From positions 1-8,088 of the forward strand of contig CAZULW010000093.1 in the NCBI GenBank assembly GCA_964621455.1: 8,088 bases of DNA, given 5' to 3'. The position numbers were made by a program, and so were the translations under genes. The notes beneath the pieces were generated by a model. The model was not told the origin of the DNA, ran no database searches, and saw nothing but the letters and a program-made list of their open reading frames with translations. This document shows positions 1 to 7,732 of the stretch, in pieces (position 1 is the stretch's first letter; every line of letters starts with the position of its first letter). This DNA is from G020354025 sp964621455 (GTDB lineage Bacteria > Fidelibacterota > Marinisomatia > SCGC-AAA003-L08 > TS1B11).

Positions 1-1
1 C

Positions 2-1285
2 CCGCAGTTTATATCCTTTGAACTTCAAACTGGAATCAGGCTCCTGGATAAAGGATCTATAAATGGCAAAGCTGAATTTGCCTGTAAAACAGCGGATGGG
101 ACTGTCGATGGAAAAGGCAAGGCGATCGGTGACGTCAATGCGGATTACCGCAATGAGGATGGCTACATCTTGGACGGGCCGGAATTTCTCACCATATTTG
201 ACGGGGAGACCGGTGCTGAACTGGCCACGACCGATTATATACCACCCAGAGGCAACGTTTCTGACTGGGGGGATGACTATGGCAACCGGGTAGACCGTTT
301 CCTCGCGTGTATTGCGTATATTGATGGTGAAAGACCGAGCCTTGTAATGTGTCGCGGTTACTATACCCGGGCAGTACTGGTGGCATGGAATTGGAGGGAT
401 GGTCAGCTGACCCACGTATGGACCTTTGATAGTGACGATGGTACTCCTGGTAACAGCGACTATGCAGGACAGGGGAATCACAATCTCAGCGTCGGTGACA
501 TTGATAGCGATGGTAAGGATGAAATTGTGTATGGGGCATGTGCGATTGACCATAATGGGAAAGGACTCTACACGACAGGTTTAGGGCATGGAGATGCCAT
601 GCATCTATCCGATATCGATCCGGATAGGCCGGGTCTGGAAGTGTTTGCCATCCACGAAAATCCGCGTCACCCCAATGGCGCAAACCTCCGAGAAGCCGGA
701 ACCGGAAAGGTTATATGGGGAGCGCAATCCAACGACGTGGGGAGGGGGGCTGCAATGGATATTGATCCCCGTCATCTAGGATATGAGTGCTGGGCTTCGG
801 GTCCCGGTCTGAGTGCCCTATACAACTGCAAGGGCGAAAAGATTTCTGATTCTAAACCTCCGTCGGGTAATATGGGGATATGGTGGGATGGCGATGTGCT
901 GCGTGAAATACTTGATGGTACCACCATTGATAAATGGGATTATAACAACGATAGCGTATACAGATTGCTTACAGCTCAAGATTGTGCCAGAAACAACGGA
1001 ACAAAATCTAATCCCTGCATACATGCCGATATTTTAGGTGACTGGAGGGAAGAAGTAATTTGGAGAACAAGAGACAACAATGAGCTGCGCATCTATACAA
1101 CTACAATACTTACAGACCGCCGTTTTTATACCTTTATGCATGATCCTATTTACAGGCTGAGCGTGGCCTGGCAGAATGTTGCCTACAATCAGCCTACTCA
1201 ACCTGGTTTTTATATGGGGGACGGTATGGCAGCACCGCCCAGACCCTCGATAAGTATACCAGTTCATGAAAGCAATGGCAGATAG
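2..1285 (+). CDS. Rhamnogalacturonan lyase, PL11 family (5'-partial, 427 codons visible)
   Basis: PL11 enzymes (YesW/YesX type) cleave the rhamnose-galacturonate backbone of rhamnogalacturonan-I by beta-elimination and are usually exported. The frame is open from base 2, so the true start lies outside the window and any internal start is an artefact. Seen in the sequence: the family signature KTADGT at about 95-112, a GNVSDWGDDYGNRVDRFLA-type block at about 254-310, calcium-site/FG-GAP-like Asp-rich loops (DIDSDGKDE near 500, DIDPDRPGLE near 613), and the typical C-terminus with RIYTTT near 1088, HDPIYRLSVAWQNVAYNQP at 1139-1195 and GFYMGDGM just after. These loops belong to the eight-bladed propeller of the family. 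The protein ends soon after the propeller with no extra domain. Oddity: the stretch before GKAEFACKTADGT lacks the usual GAHYTQF and DxDGDG block (see findings). The gene is more AT-rich than its downstream neighbours. The family call is confident; whether the copy is intact is not. Confidence 0.9.
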   Translation, partial: PQFISFELQTGIRLLDKGSINGKAEFACKTADGTVDGKGKAIGDVNADYRNEDGYILDGPEFLTIFDGETGAELATTDYIPPRGNVSDWGDDYGNRVDRFLACIAYIDGERPSLVMCRGYYTRAVLVAWNWRDGQLTHVWTFDSDDGTPGNSDYAGQGNHNLSVGDIDSDGKDEIVYGACAIDHNGKGLYTTGLGHGDAMHLSDIDPDRPGLEVFAIHENPRHPNGANLREAGTGKVIWGAQSNDVGRGAAMDIDPRHLGYECWASGPGLSALYNCKGEKISDSKPPSGNMGIWWDGDVLREILDGTTIDKWDYNNDSVYRLLTAQDCARNNGTKSNPCIHADILGDWREEVIWRTRDNNELRIYTTTILTDRRFYTFMHDPIYRLSVAWQNVAYNQPTQPGFYMGDGMAAPPRPSISIPVHESNGR

Positions 1286-1360
1286 AGAGGTCTCTGATAT
1301 ACAGAACACTTTAAGGCTAGATTTATAACATAGGAAGTCTCATAAAAGAAAGGAGATCTT
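1286..1360 (+). other. Short intergenic gap between the PL11 gene and the GH gene
   Basis: This 75-nt AT-rich gap holds the ribosome binding site of the next gene at its 3' end. A loose -10-like TATAAC occurs at 1324-1329, but no convincing -35 box lies 17 nt upstream. A short inverted repeat (AGAG...CTCT) near the stop is too weak to call a terminator. Transcription could continue from the lyase gene into the downstream pair. Confidence 0.4.
1349..1355 (+). promoter_or_regulatory. Ribosome binding site for the glycoside hydrolase gene
   Basis: AAAGGAG lies 5 nt upstream of the ATG at 1361, a near-consensus Shine-Dalgarno at a good spacing. It decides the start in favour of 1361 over the in-frame ATG at 1421 (residue 21), which has no comparable purine run before it. 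Confidence 0.8.
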
Positions 1361-3289
1361 ATGAAAACTGTTGACCGAAGGATCGTTGACTTGTCGCCGT
1401 TAAAATCATGGCGCTTCCCAATGTTACAAGTCCTGATTTCGTCAGTATTGTTTTTTTCTACAGCATGTTTTACCGATGAGGAAATCCTGCGGGTGGTTTT
1501 CGAAGGCACCATATCCGAACACAAGTGGGCATTGAAAGATCTGGACCCGGAACTGCCGTCAGACTGGTCTCCCTACGAGTACCTCGTTATGGAATTGAGA
1601 GCGTCTTCGCCTCAGCGATTCTTCCTGAGGACCTACACCGCCGATGGGATACGGAGACTGGTGATCATGCCGGTTGGACAGGGCGTATGGTTCCGCGCGT
1701 CTGTGCCGCTGCAATATTTCAAGGGGAAAGACCAGGAAGGTCACGACCTTGCCTCGACAAACAACAGACCCCGGAATTCGTTCTGGATGTCTGTCTGGGG
1801 ACCATTTGGCGGCTTGGATGCGGTCGAGGCTTTAGGGGTGACTATGGAGTACCCGCTCGGCAAGCCCACGCTTGAGATCCGGTCAATCCGGCTCGCCAAG
1901 GAAGATCCCGGGTCCGATATCCTGGAAAAATTACCTGTAGTAGGCGAGTTCGGGCAGTGGATTCCCACGGAATGGCCCGGCAAGATCAGGAACCTGGAGC
2001 AGCTGGAACAGGAATGGGCTGAGGAAGCAGAGAAGCTGGGCGATGGCGATTTCAATCATTGTCGCTACGGCGGCTACCTGGGGACCCAGGCTGAAGCGAC
2101 AGGCTTTTTCCGGGTTGAGCAGATTGAGGGAAAATGGTGGTTCGTCGATCCTGACGGACACTTGTTCTTATCCACAGGCGTGAATTGTATGGGCAATTCG
2201 ATCAATACGCGAACCGAAGGCCGCGAGAGTTATTACGCCGCCCTGCCGCCCCCTGATCCGATGCGGTCAACACAGAGTAGAGGACGGGGCTCGAGCGTAT
2301 CCTTCTACACCTGGAACCTGCAGCGGCGCTTCGGAGAGGGATGGAATACAAAATGGATCGACCAGTTAATCAAGCGTATGGAAAGCTGGGGCCTGAATAC
2401 AGTCGCAAACTGGTCCAGCTCGGTTCTGCGGGACACGCCACGGAAACCCTATGTGGCTGGGCTAAGCGGCTGGCAAAGGGGAGGAACGAGTTTCCTGGGA
2501 TTGCCCGACGTTTTCTCAGATGAGTTCGCCCTAAGTGTTGATGAGGCTGTCGCGAGACAGTGCGAACCGCGAAAAAACGATCCCTGGCTGTCGGGATACT
2601 TCATCGGCAACGAACCGCCTTGGCCGGGACGGGAAAGTGAGCTGGTAGGCATGATCCTGGCCGGGCCAGAGACCACAACCCAGCGCGAACTGAAAGCCTT
2701 TCTTGCTCAAGGGGACACTCCGGAGCGCCACAAGGAATTTATCCTCAGCGCATTCGAGAGGTACCTCAATCTAATCAGCACGGCGATCCGTAAGCACGAT
2801 CCCAATCATCTGAATCTGGGTATTCGGTTCGGGGGACATCCTGCGGATGAAGTCATCCGGATGGGGCGCTTTTTTGAAGTCAACACCCTCAATGTGTATG
2901 ACGACGATCCGGTTGCACAAATGGAAAGGGCTTACAAGCTCACTGGACGCCCGACCCTCATCGGAGAGTTTCATATCGGGTCACCGGGCAATGGGTTGGC
3001 AGCGGGTCTCGTTCAGGCGCGTGATCAAGAAGAGCGCGGTGTAGCATACCGCTACTACGTCGAGCAAGCGGCGGCCTTGCCCTCCTTTCTAGGAGTACAC
3101 TGGTTCCAGTGGCTCGACCAGCCGGTCACCGGACGCGGGGACGGCGAGAACTACAACATCGGGTTCGTGGATGTCACCGACCGTCCCCACTGGGATTTTG
3201 TAGAAGGTGTAAAAGCAACCAACCAGCGGCTGTTCGACGTACACTCGGGGAAGGAGCCGCCGGTGAACCGGAAAGCGAAAGTTCAGTAA
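1361..3289 (+). CDS. Agarase-like clan GH-A glycoside hydrolase, probable lipoprotein
   Basis: This 642-residue protein is predicted to hydrolyse a glycosidic bond by the retaining mechanism. The N-terminus has basic residues (R6, R7, K15, R18), a hydrophobic stretch at about 22-33 and a lipobox-like S-T-A-C with Cys36, suggesting a membrane-anchored lipoprotein. Residues about 45-185 look like an all-beta, carbohydrate-binding-type domain. From about 249 a TIM barrel starts with FFRVEQIEGKWWFVDPDGH and FLSTGVN, an opening shared with agarase-like (GH50-type) enzymes. The N-E pair in FIGNEPPW (N417, E418) fits the clan GH-A acid/base after strand 4, and E536 in LIGEFHIG fits the strand-7 nucleophile; both are intact. 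The end (GVHWFQWLDQP, then GFVDVTDRPHW) is also typical of the barrel terminus. Exact GH family and substrate cannot be fixed by eye: agarose, galactan or a pectin side chain are options. It starts 75 nt after the PL11 gene and ends 20 nt before the DUF5107 gene. Confidence 0.8.
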   Translation: MKTVDRRIVDLSPLKSWRFPMLQVLISSVLFFSTACFTDEEILRVVFEGTISEHKWALKDLDPELPSDWSPYEYLVMELRASSPQRFFLRTYTADGIRRLVIMPVGQGVWFRASVPLQYFKGKDQEGHDLASTNNRPRNSFWMSVWGPFGGLDAVEALGVTMEYPLGKPTLEIRSIRLAKEDPGSDILEKLPVVGEFGQWIPTEWPGKIRNLEQLEQEWAEEAEKLGDGDFNHCRYGGYLGTQAEATGFFRVEQIEGKWWFVDPDGHLFLSTGVNCMGNSINTRTEGRESYYAALPPPDPMRSTQSRGRGSSVSFYTWNLQRRFGEGWNTKWIDQLIKRMESWGLNTVANWSSSVLRDTPRKPYVAGLSGWQRGGTSFLGLPDVFSDEFALSVDEAVARQCEPRKNDPWLSGYFIGNEPPWPGRESELVGMILAGPETTTQRELKAFLAQGDTPERHKEFILSAFERYLNLISTAIRKHDPNHLNLGIRFGGHPADEVIRMGRFFEVNTLNVYDDDPVAQMERAYKLTGRPTLIGEFHIGSPGNGLAAGLVQARDQEERGVAYRYYVEQAAALPSFLGVHWFQWLDQPVTGRGDGENYNIGFVDVTDRPHWDFVEGVKATNQRLFDVHSGKEPPVNRKAKVQ

Positions 3290-3295
3290 TTCCCT

Positions 3296-3301
3296 GGGGG
3301 A
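3296..3301 (+). promoter_or_regulatory. Probable weak ribosome binding site for the DUF5107-TPR gene
   Basis: GGGGGA lies 8 nt before the ATG at 3310, inside the 20-nt gap after the preceding stop. It is a poor Shine-Dalgarno, so translation may partly depend on coupling to the upstream gene. The signal peptide directly after the ATG supports this start. Confidence 0.5.
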
Positions 3302-3309
3302 AATAAGTC

Positions 3310-6300
3310 ATGAATCATAAACGAGTACGTTTGCCGTTACTGCTGTTTTTTGGCTCACTGCTTCTAGCTTCACTTCTCTGTACCACCGACGCCTCGTCGG
3401 TCAGGGTTTGGGAGGAGGATATCGTAATTCCCACCTACCTGGTCGGTCCGCCCGAGCCCAATCCGATGTTCTATTTTGGACGGGCATCCCAGGGGGCTGA
3501 GGGAAGGATCTACCCCTACCCGCTCTATGACAATCTCACTGGCAAGAAAGTGGATAAGACCTACAAGATGGTCTACCTGGAGAATGAGTACGTCAAGATC
3601 GGTATTCTGCCGGAGATCGGCGGCCGCCTTTTCGAAGCCGTTGACAAAACCAACGACTACGACTTCTTTTACCGCCAGCACGTCATCAAGCCTGCGCTGA
3701 TCGGCTTGATCGGCGCCTGGATATCCGGTGGGATAGAGTGGAACATCCCGCACCACCACCGCGCCAGCACTTTTATCCCCGTGCAGTACCGCCTGGAAGA
3801 GAACGCGGACGGCAGCAAGACCGTGTGGGTGGGTGAGCTTGAGGTGCGCCATCGCATGAGGTGGGCCGTCGGCTACACCCTGAGGCCGGGGAAGTCGTAC
3901 CTGGAGACGTCCGTCCGGATTCTGAATCGCACGCCCGTGGTGAATACCATCCTCTGTTTCGCCAACCCGGCGGTTCACGTGAACGAGGACTACCAGGTTA
4001 TCTTTCCTCCCAGCACCCAGTACGTTACCCACCACTCCAAGCGCCAGTTTACCACCTGGCCGATCGCAACCACGAGGTACGGCGGGGGCGACTTCCGGCA
4101 GGGAGTGGATGTGAGCTGGTACAAGAACCATATCTCTTCGAACTCGATGTTCGCCTGGAACTATGAAGACGACTTCTTTGCCGGCTACGACCACGGCAAG
4201 CAGGCGGGCACGATGAGCGTCGCTGATCACGACATTGTTCCAGGCAAGAAGCTCTGGACCTGGGGAAACGGCCCGAACGGCCGGATGTGGGATAATATCC
4301 TTACTGACGAGGATGGTCCCTACATCGAGCTCATGGTGGGAGCCTATTCCGACAACCAACCCGACTATAGCTGGATGCAGCCCTACGAGGTAAAGTCTTT
4401 CAAACAATACTGGTATCCGTTCCGCGACATCGGCGGAGTGAAGAACGCCAACCTCGACGCCGCTGTTAATCTCGATGTGGCTGAGGACGGAACTGCTAAG
4501 GTGGGTTTCTACACCACCTCGGCCCATCCGGAGGCAACGATCATCCTTAAATCTGGAGACAGAGTCCTCCTTCATGAGGAGGTGGCCATCGATCCCGGCA
4601 TGCCGTACTTGAAGCAGGTTTCGATCCCGGCCAGCGTGGATGAGCACGATCTGCACGCGTCGATCTCCGTGGGCGGGAAGGAGCTCGTGGCCTACTCGCC
4701 CGTTCGCCTGAAGCCTGAGCCGATGCCGCAACCTGTCGAGGCCCCGCCGCCACCGCAGGAGATCAAGACCGTTGAAGAACTCTACCTTACCGGTCTCAGG
4801 ATCGAGCAGTTCCACAACCCGGCCCTGGAGCCCACGCTATACTGGGAGGAGGCACTTCGCCGTGATCCGGGCGACGTACGGGTAAACACCGCTCTCGGCA
4901 TCAACTACCTCAAGCGGGCACGGTTCAAGGATGCGGAGCAGCGTTTCCGCAAAGCTCTTATGCGACTCACATACGACTACACGACGCCAAGGGACGGTGA
5001 GCCGTACTACTACCTTGGCTTGGCCCTGAAGGCCCTGGGCAGGAACGATGAGGCATTCGATGCCTTCTATAAATCCATCTGGAGCGCGGCCTGGCGGGCC
5101 GCTGGCTATTACTCGCTGGCTGAGATTGCCTGTATGCGGGGCGACATGGTCGGCGCTCTCGACTTTGTGGACCGCTCGCTCGAAGCCAACGGGCTGAACA
5201 TCAGGGCGCTGAACCTGAAAGCGGCCGTGTTGCGTCACATGGGGCGCGCGGAGGAGTCCCTGCAAGTGCTGGCATCAGCCTTCCGCAAAGCCGACCCGCT
5301 CGATGTGCGCGCGCTGGCTGAACGTTGGCTGGCAGCAAAGAACTCCAAGGCCGAAAAAGCTCTGCTCACCACACTGAGAGACCATCCCGCAACGGGCCTG
5401 GAAACAGCCGTCGAGTACGCAAATGCCGGTCTCTGGCGAGACGGTACGGCGGTGCTTTCACAAATGGTCGAAGCGGCCCCGGACAAATCCGGAATCTCGC
5501 CGATGGTCTACTACTACCTGGGTTATTTCGCGGAGAAACTGGGACAGGAGCAGGAGGCTTCCGAATACTACCGCCTGGCCGCGAAGATACCGCCGGACTA
5601 CGTCTTCCCTTTCCAGTACGAAGCCATCAACGTGCTCCGGCAGGCCATGAAAGCGAATCCACGCGATGCGCGAGCGCCTTACTACCTCGGTAACCTGCTG
5701 TTCGACTGGCAGCCAGAGGAGGCGGTGAGGTTGTGGGAGAAGTCCGTTTCGCTCGACGACACCTTCCCCATCGCGCACCGCAACCTGGCAGTCGCCTACT
5801 CCCGCCAGGAGAGTGGAAACGCCCTCGACAAGGCCATCACGAGCCTGGAGAAAGCCGTTTCGCTCGGCGGCAAGTATCCGATCCATTTCTTTGAGCTTGA
5901 TCAGCTCTACGAAGCGGCCGCAACTCCCCCCGAGAAGCGGCTGGCGATGCTCGAAAAGTATCACGATACCGTCTTGGAGCGGGATGACGCGTTTTCGCGG
6001 GAGATCGCGCTCAAGGTAAACGTGGGCAAGTACGACGAGGCCATCGAACTCATGAAGGGACGACGGTTCAACATCTGGGAGGGCGGAGCCCGGTTCAGTG
6101 TGTATGATAACTGGACGGACGCTCACTTGCTCATCGGCCACCAGCATCTTGCCGCCAAGCGAAACGGCGAGGCGCTTGCCGAATATCAGGTAGCCCTGGA
6201 GTTTCCGGCGAACCTGGGGAGGGAGAGCAGCAGAGGGAGCGGCCGCCATCCGGAAGTCACTTACTGGATAGGGACCGCCTATCAGGCACTGGGCGACCAG

Positions 6301-6696
6301 GAAAAGGCCAGGCAGTTATGGAAAGAATCGTCGTCGGCCGAACTTCAGCGAACCCGCCGCGGCGGTAGAGACCTTATATCCAACAGCAGTGCCCAGCTCT
6401 ACTACCAGGCACTTTCGCTCCGCGAACTCGGACAGAACAGCAAAGCCGAGGACATTTTCAAGAATCTCGTTAGTTCCGGAAACCAGGCACTCGAACAGAG
6501 CCCGGAGATTGACTTTTTCGCCAAGTTCGGGGAGCAGCAGTCCCAGCGGGCCCAACTGGCCAGGGCGCACTACATCGCCGGACTCGGCTACCTTGGGCTC
6601 ATTGACAAGGAGCAAGCCAGGCAGGAATTGACCGAGGCTATCAAGGTCAGTCCCGATCACCTGGGCGCGAGAACCGTCCTGGCCGAACTTGACTAA
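3310..6696 (+). CDS. Exported DUF5107 domain / TPR-repeat protein
   Basis: This 1128-residue protein joins an N-terminal DUF5107-type domain to a C-terminal tetratricopeptide solenoid. The family occurs beside carbohydrate-active enzymes, but I know of no established reaction. Residues 1-29 form a signal peptide (basic NHKRVR, hydrophobic core LLLFFGSLLLASLL, then TDA-SS), so it is exported. Residues about 30-400 contain the DUF5107 hallmarks: NPMFYFGRASQG, the aldose-epimerase-like ILPEIGGRLFEAVDK (about 99-113), GGIEWNIPHHH (140-150), and many aromatic and acidic residues suited to sugar binding. A beta-rich segment follows to about 465, then a Pro-rich linker (about 468-483). From about 486 to the end are multiple TPR-like helix pairs, for example YYYLGLALKALGRNDEAFDA, YYYLGYFAEKLGQEQEASEY and YWIGTAYQALGDQEKARQLW. 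The end is a normal TPR terminus. Its 20-nt distance from the GH gene suggests co-transcription. It could be an enzyme with a mutarotase-like fold, or a binding or scaffolding protein. Confidence 0.85.
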   Translation: MNHKRVRLPLLLFFGSLLLASLLCTTDASSVRVWEEDIVIPTYLVGPPEPNPMFYFGRASQGAEGRIYPYPLYDNLTGKKVDKTYKMVYLENEYVKIGILPEIGGRLFEAVDKTNDYDFFYRQHVIKPALIGLIGAWISGGIEWNIPHHHRASTFIPVQYRLEENADGSKTVWVGELEVRHRMRWAVGYTLRPGKSYLETSVRILNRTPVVNTILCFANPAVHVNEDYQVIFPPSTQYVTHHSKRQFTTWPIATTRYGGGDFRQGVDVSWYKNHISSNSMFAWNYEDDFFAGYDHGKQAGTMSVADHDIVPGKKLWTWGNGPNGRMWDNILTDEDGPYIELMVGAYSDNQPDYSWMQPYEVKSFKQYWYPFRDIGGVKNANLDAAVNLDVAEDGTAKVGFYTTSAHPEATIILKSGDRVLLHEEVAIDPGMPYLKQVSIPASVDEHDLHASISVGGKELVAYSPVRLKPEPMPQPVEAPPPPQEIKTVEELYLTGLRIEQFHNPALEPTLYWEEALRRDPGDVRVNTALGINYLKRARFKDAEQRFRKALMRLTYDYTTPRDGEPYYYLGLALKALGRNDEAFDAFYKSIWSAAWRAAGYYSLAEIACMRGDMVGALDFVDRSLEANGLNIRALNLKAAVLRHMGRAEESLQVLASAFRKADPLDVRALAERWLAAKNSKAEKALLTTLRDHPATGLETAVEYANAGLWRDGTAVLSQMVEAAPDKSGISPMVYYYLGYFAEKLGQEQEASEYYRLAAKIPPDYVFPFQYEAINVLRQAMKANPRDARAPYYLGNLLFDWQPEEAVRLWEKSVSLDDTFPIAHRNLAVAYSRQESGNALDKAITSLEKAVSLGGKYPIHFFELDQLYEAAATPPEKRLAMLEKYHDTVLERDDAFSREIALKVNVGKYDEAIELMKGRRFNIWEGGARFSVYDNWTDAHLLIGHQHLAAKRNGEALAEYQVALEFPANLGRESSRGSGRHPEVTYWIGTAYQALGDQEKARQLWKESSSAELQRTRRGGRDLISNSSAQLYYQALSLRELGQNSKAEDIFKNLVSSGNQALEQSPEIDFFAKFGEQQSQRAQLARAHYIAGLGYLGLIDKEQARQELTEAIKVSPDHLGARTVLAELD

Positions 6697-6702
6697 TGCT
6701 TT

Positions 6703-7119
6703 CATGATAGCCTGGTGCTGGACCTGGACAGTTCGCTCACAGATGCGAACGATGCCGATTCTACTCTGACGATAGCCGTCACTACTGTTGGGAATGTTAC
6801 TGTCACAGTTGATTCGAGTACCCATGTTGTACGATTTAAGGCTGGGATTAACTACAATGGGACCGATTCAGTTAGCTTCACAGCCACGGATCCCTGGGGG
6901 CATACAGCAACGGATACAGTAGTAGTCCAGATTACACCAGTGAACGACCCACCGGTGATCACTTCGGCTGACCTGGTGGCGGCCACCGAGGATATCTACT
7001 TCCATTATACTGCCTTGGCCACAGATGTCGATGGACCAACGCCGACGTGGACCTTCGATCAACGCCCGACCTGGCTACTGGCCGATGCGGACAGCGCTTA
7101 TGGAACACCGCTGGAAGGT
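6703..7119 (+). pseudogene. Fragment of a cadherin/Ig-like (tandem-95, He_PIG type) repeat protein
   Basis: Such repeats normally sit in tandem in very large secreted or surface proteins. The readable frame starts directly after the DUF5107 stop at 6696 and begins mid-repeat with DSLVLDLDSSLTDANDAD, which normally follows a TxxED motif that is missing here. One cadherin-like unit runs through GINYNGTDSVSFTATDPWG and closes with ITPVNDPPVITS (about 6931-6966). A second unit, TEDIYFHYTALATDVDGP then TWTFDQRPTWL and SAYGTPLEG, stops near 7119 where transposase homology takes over. The same frame continues without meaning to a TGA at 7159-7161. There is no start codon with a ribosome site, no signal peptide and no C-terminal sorting domain, so this is a remnant of a gene located elsewhere. 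The repeat family call is good; the product of the parent gene is unknown. Confidence 0.75.
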
Positions 7120-7732
7120 GCCTCAGCGCCAACCCAAGAGAAGATGGCTATGGCTGAATGATGGTTCCTGTCTTCGTCTCAGGCCGCAGTATCCCGATCA
7201 TGTCTGGTCCTATGACTTTATGCTGCATCATACCCATGATGGCAGGAAGTTCCGCATCCTGACAATTCTGGATGAGTATACCCGGCAATGCCTGGCTATC
7301 GATATCGGCAGGCGCATGAATCATGAATCGGTGCTTTTCCGACTTACGGACCTGTTTACCAGACGTGGGATACCGGAGCATATCCGCAGTGACAATGGTT
7401 CGGAATTCACCGCTGAGAATGTGCGGGAGTGGCTACAGGCACTGGGCGTGAAGACGCTCTACATTGCTCCTGGTAGTCCCTGGGAGAATGGCTATATCGA
7501 GTCCTTCAACGGGAAACTGCGGGATGAAGTGTTGAATGTGGAGATCTTCGACACTCTGCTGGAAGCCAAAGTACTGATCGAGAGATGGAAACGAGAATAC
7601 AACCACGTCCGACCTCACAGCAGTCTTGGATACCGGCCACCGGCACCTGAGACAGTGATCCCGCTAAATCAAGGAATCCTAACTTTAAAAGTGGTCCAAA
7701 GAATGGGGGCTGGTCCGGGCGGGGCTGAATGA
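7112..7732 (+). pseudogene. IS3-family transposase (OrfB, DDE integrase core), N-terminally truncated
   Basis: OrfB of IS3-family elements supplies the rve/DDE catalytic domain of the transposase. Homology begins at about KVPQRQPKRR (7115 on) and runs through HVWSYDFM, ILDEYTRQCLAIDI, GIPEHIRSDNGSEF, GSPWENGYIESFNGKLRDE and YNHVRPHSSLGYRPPAPE. The triad is complete: Asp at 7214-7216, Asp at 7391-7393, Glu at 7499-7501. The second Asp and the Glu are 35 residues apart, the IS3 hallmark DD(35)E. Roughly the first 80-90 residues of OrfB (HTH_21-type part) and all of OrfA are missing, and the frame upstream of 7112 is only a shadow of the repeat fragment. No start codon with a ribosome site precedes the core. 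The tail after PPAPE (about 7660-7732) reads into the element's end and the next fragment, so the stop at 7732 may not be the original one. The family is secure; the fragment is non-functional by itself. Confidence 0.85.
7689..7717 (+). repeat. Probable right terminus of the IS3-family element
   Basis: After the transposase homology ends, the sequence AAGTGGTCCAAAGAATGGGG, followed by GCTGGTCC, resembles the G-rich terminal inverted repeats found just after or overlapping orfB in IS3-type elements. A TCCA ending at 7698 and GGTCC ending at 7716 are candidate cut points. No left end is present in the window, so the exact boundary and any target duplication cannot be verified. Confidence 0.35.

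Noticed and set aside
1281..1300. AGAG...CTCT hairpin as a terminator after the lyase gene
   Set aside because: The stem is only 4 bp and is not followed by a T-run.
1324..1329. TATAAC as a promoter -10 box for the GH gene
   Set aside because: No acceptable -35 element is seen, and AT-rich hexamers are expected by chance in this gap. An FCB-type promoter would also look different.
3370..4815. 481-codon open frame on the minus strand, inside the DUF5107 coding region
   Set aside because: It is fully antisense to a gene with clear domain homology and a signal peptide. Its translation is rich in Arg, Val, Leu and His without domain motifs, as expected for a shadow in GC-rich coding DNA.
5458..6249. 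263-codon open frame on the minus strand over the TPR region
   Set aside because: It is antisense to well-formed TPR repeats, has no recognisable motif and no supporting ribosome site.
7025..7111. ATG at 7025 as the start of a functional transposase
   Set aside because: The codons from 7025 to 7111 are the out-of-frame reading of the Ig-like fragment and show no transposase similarity, so this start is accidental.
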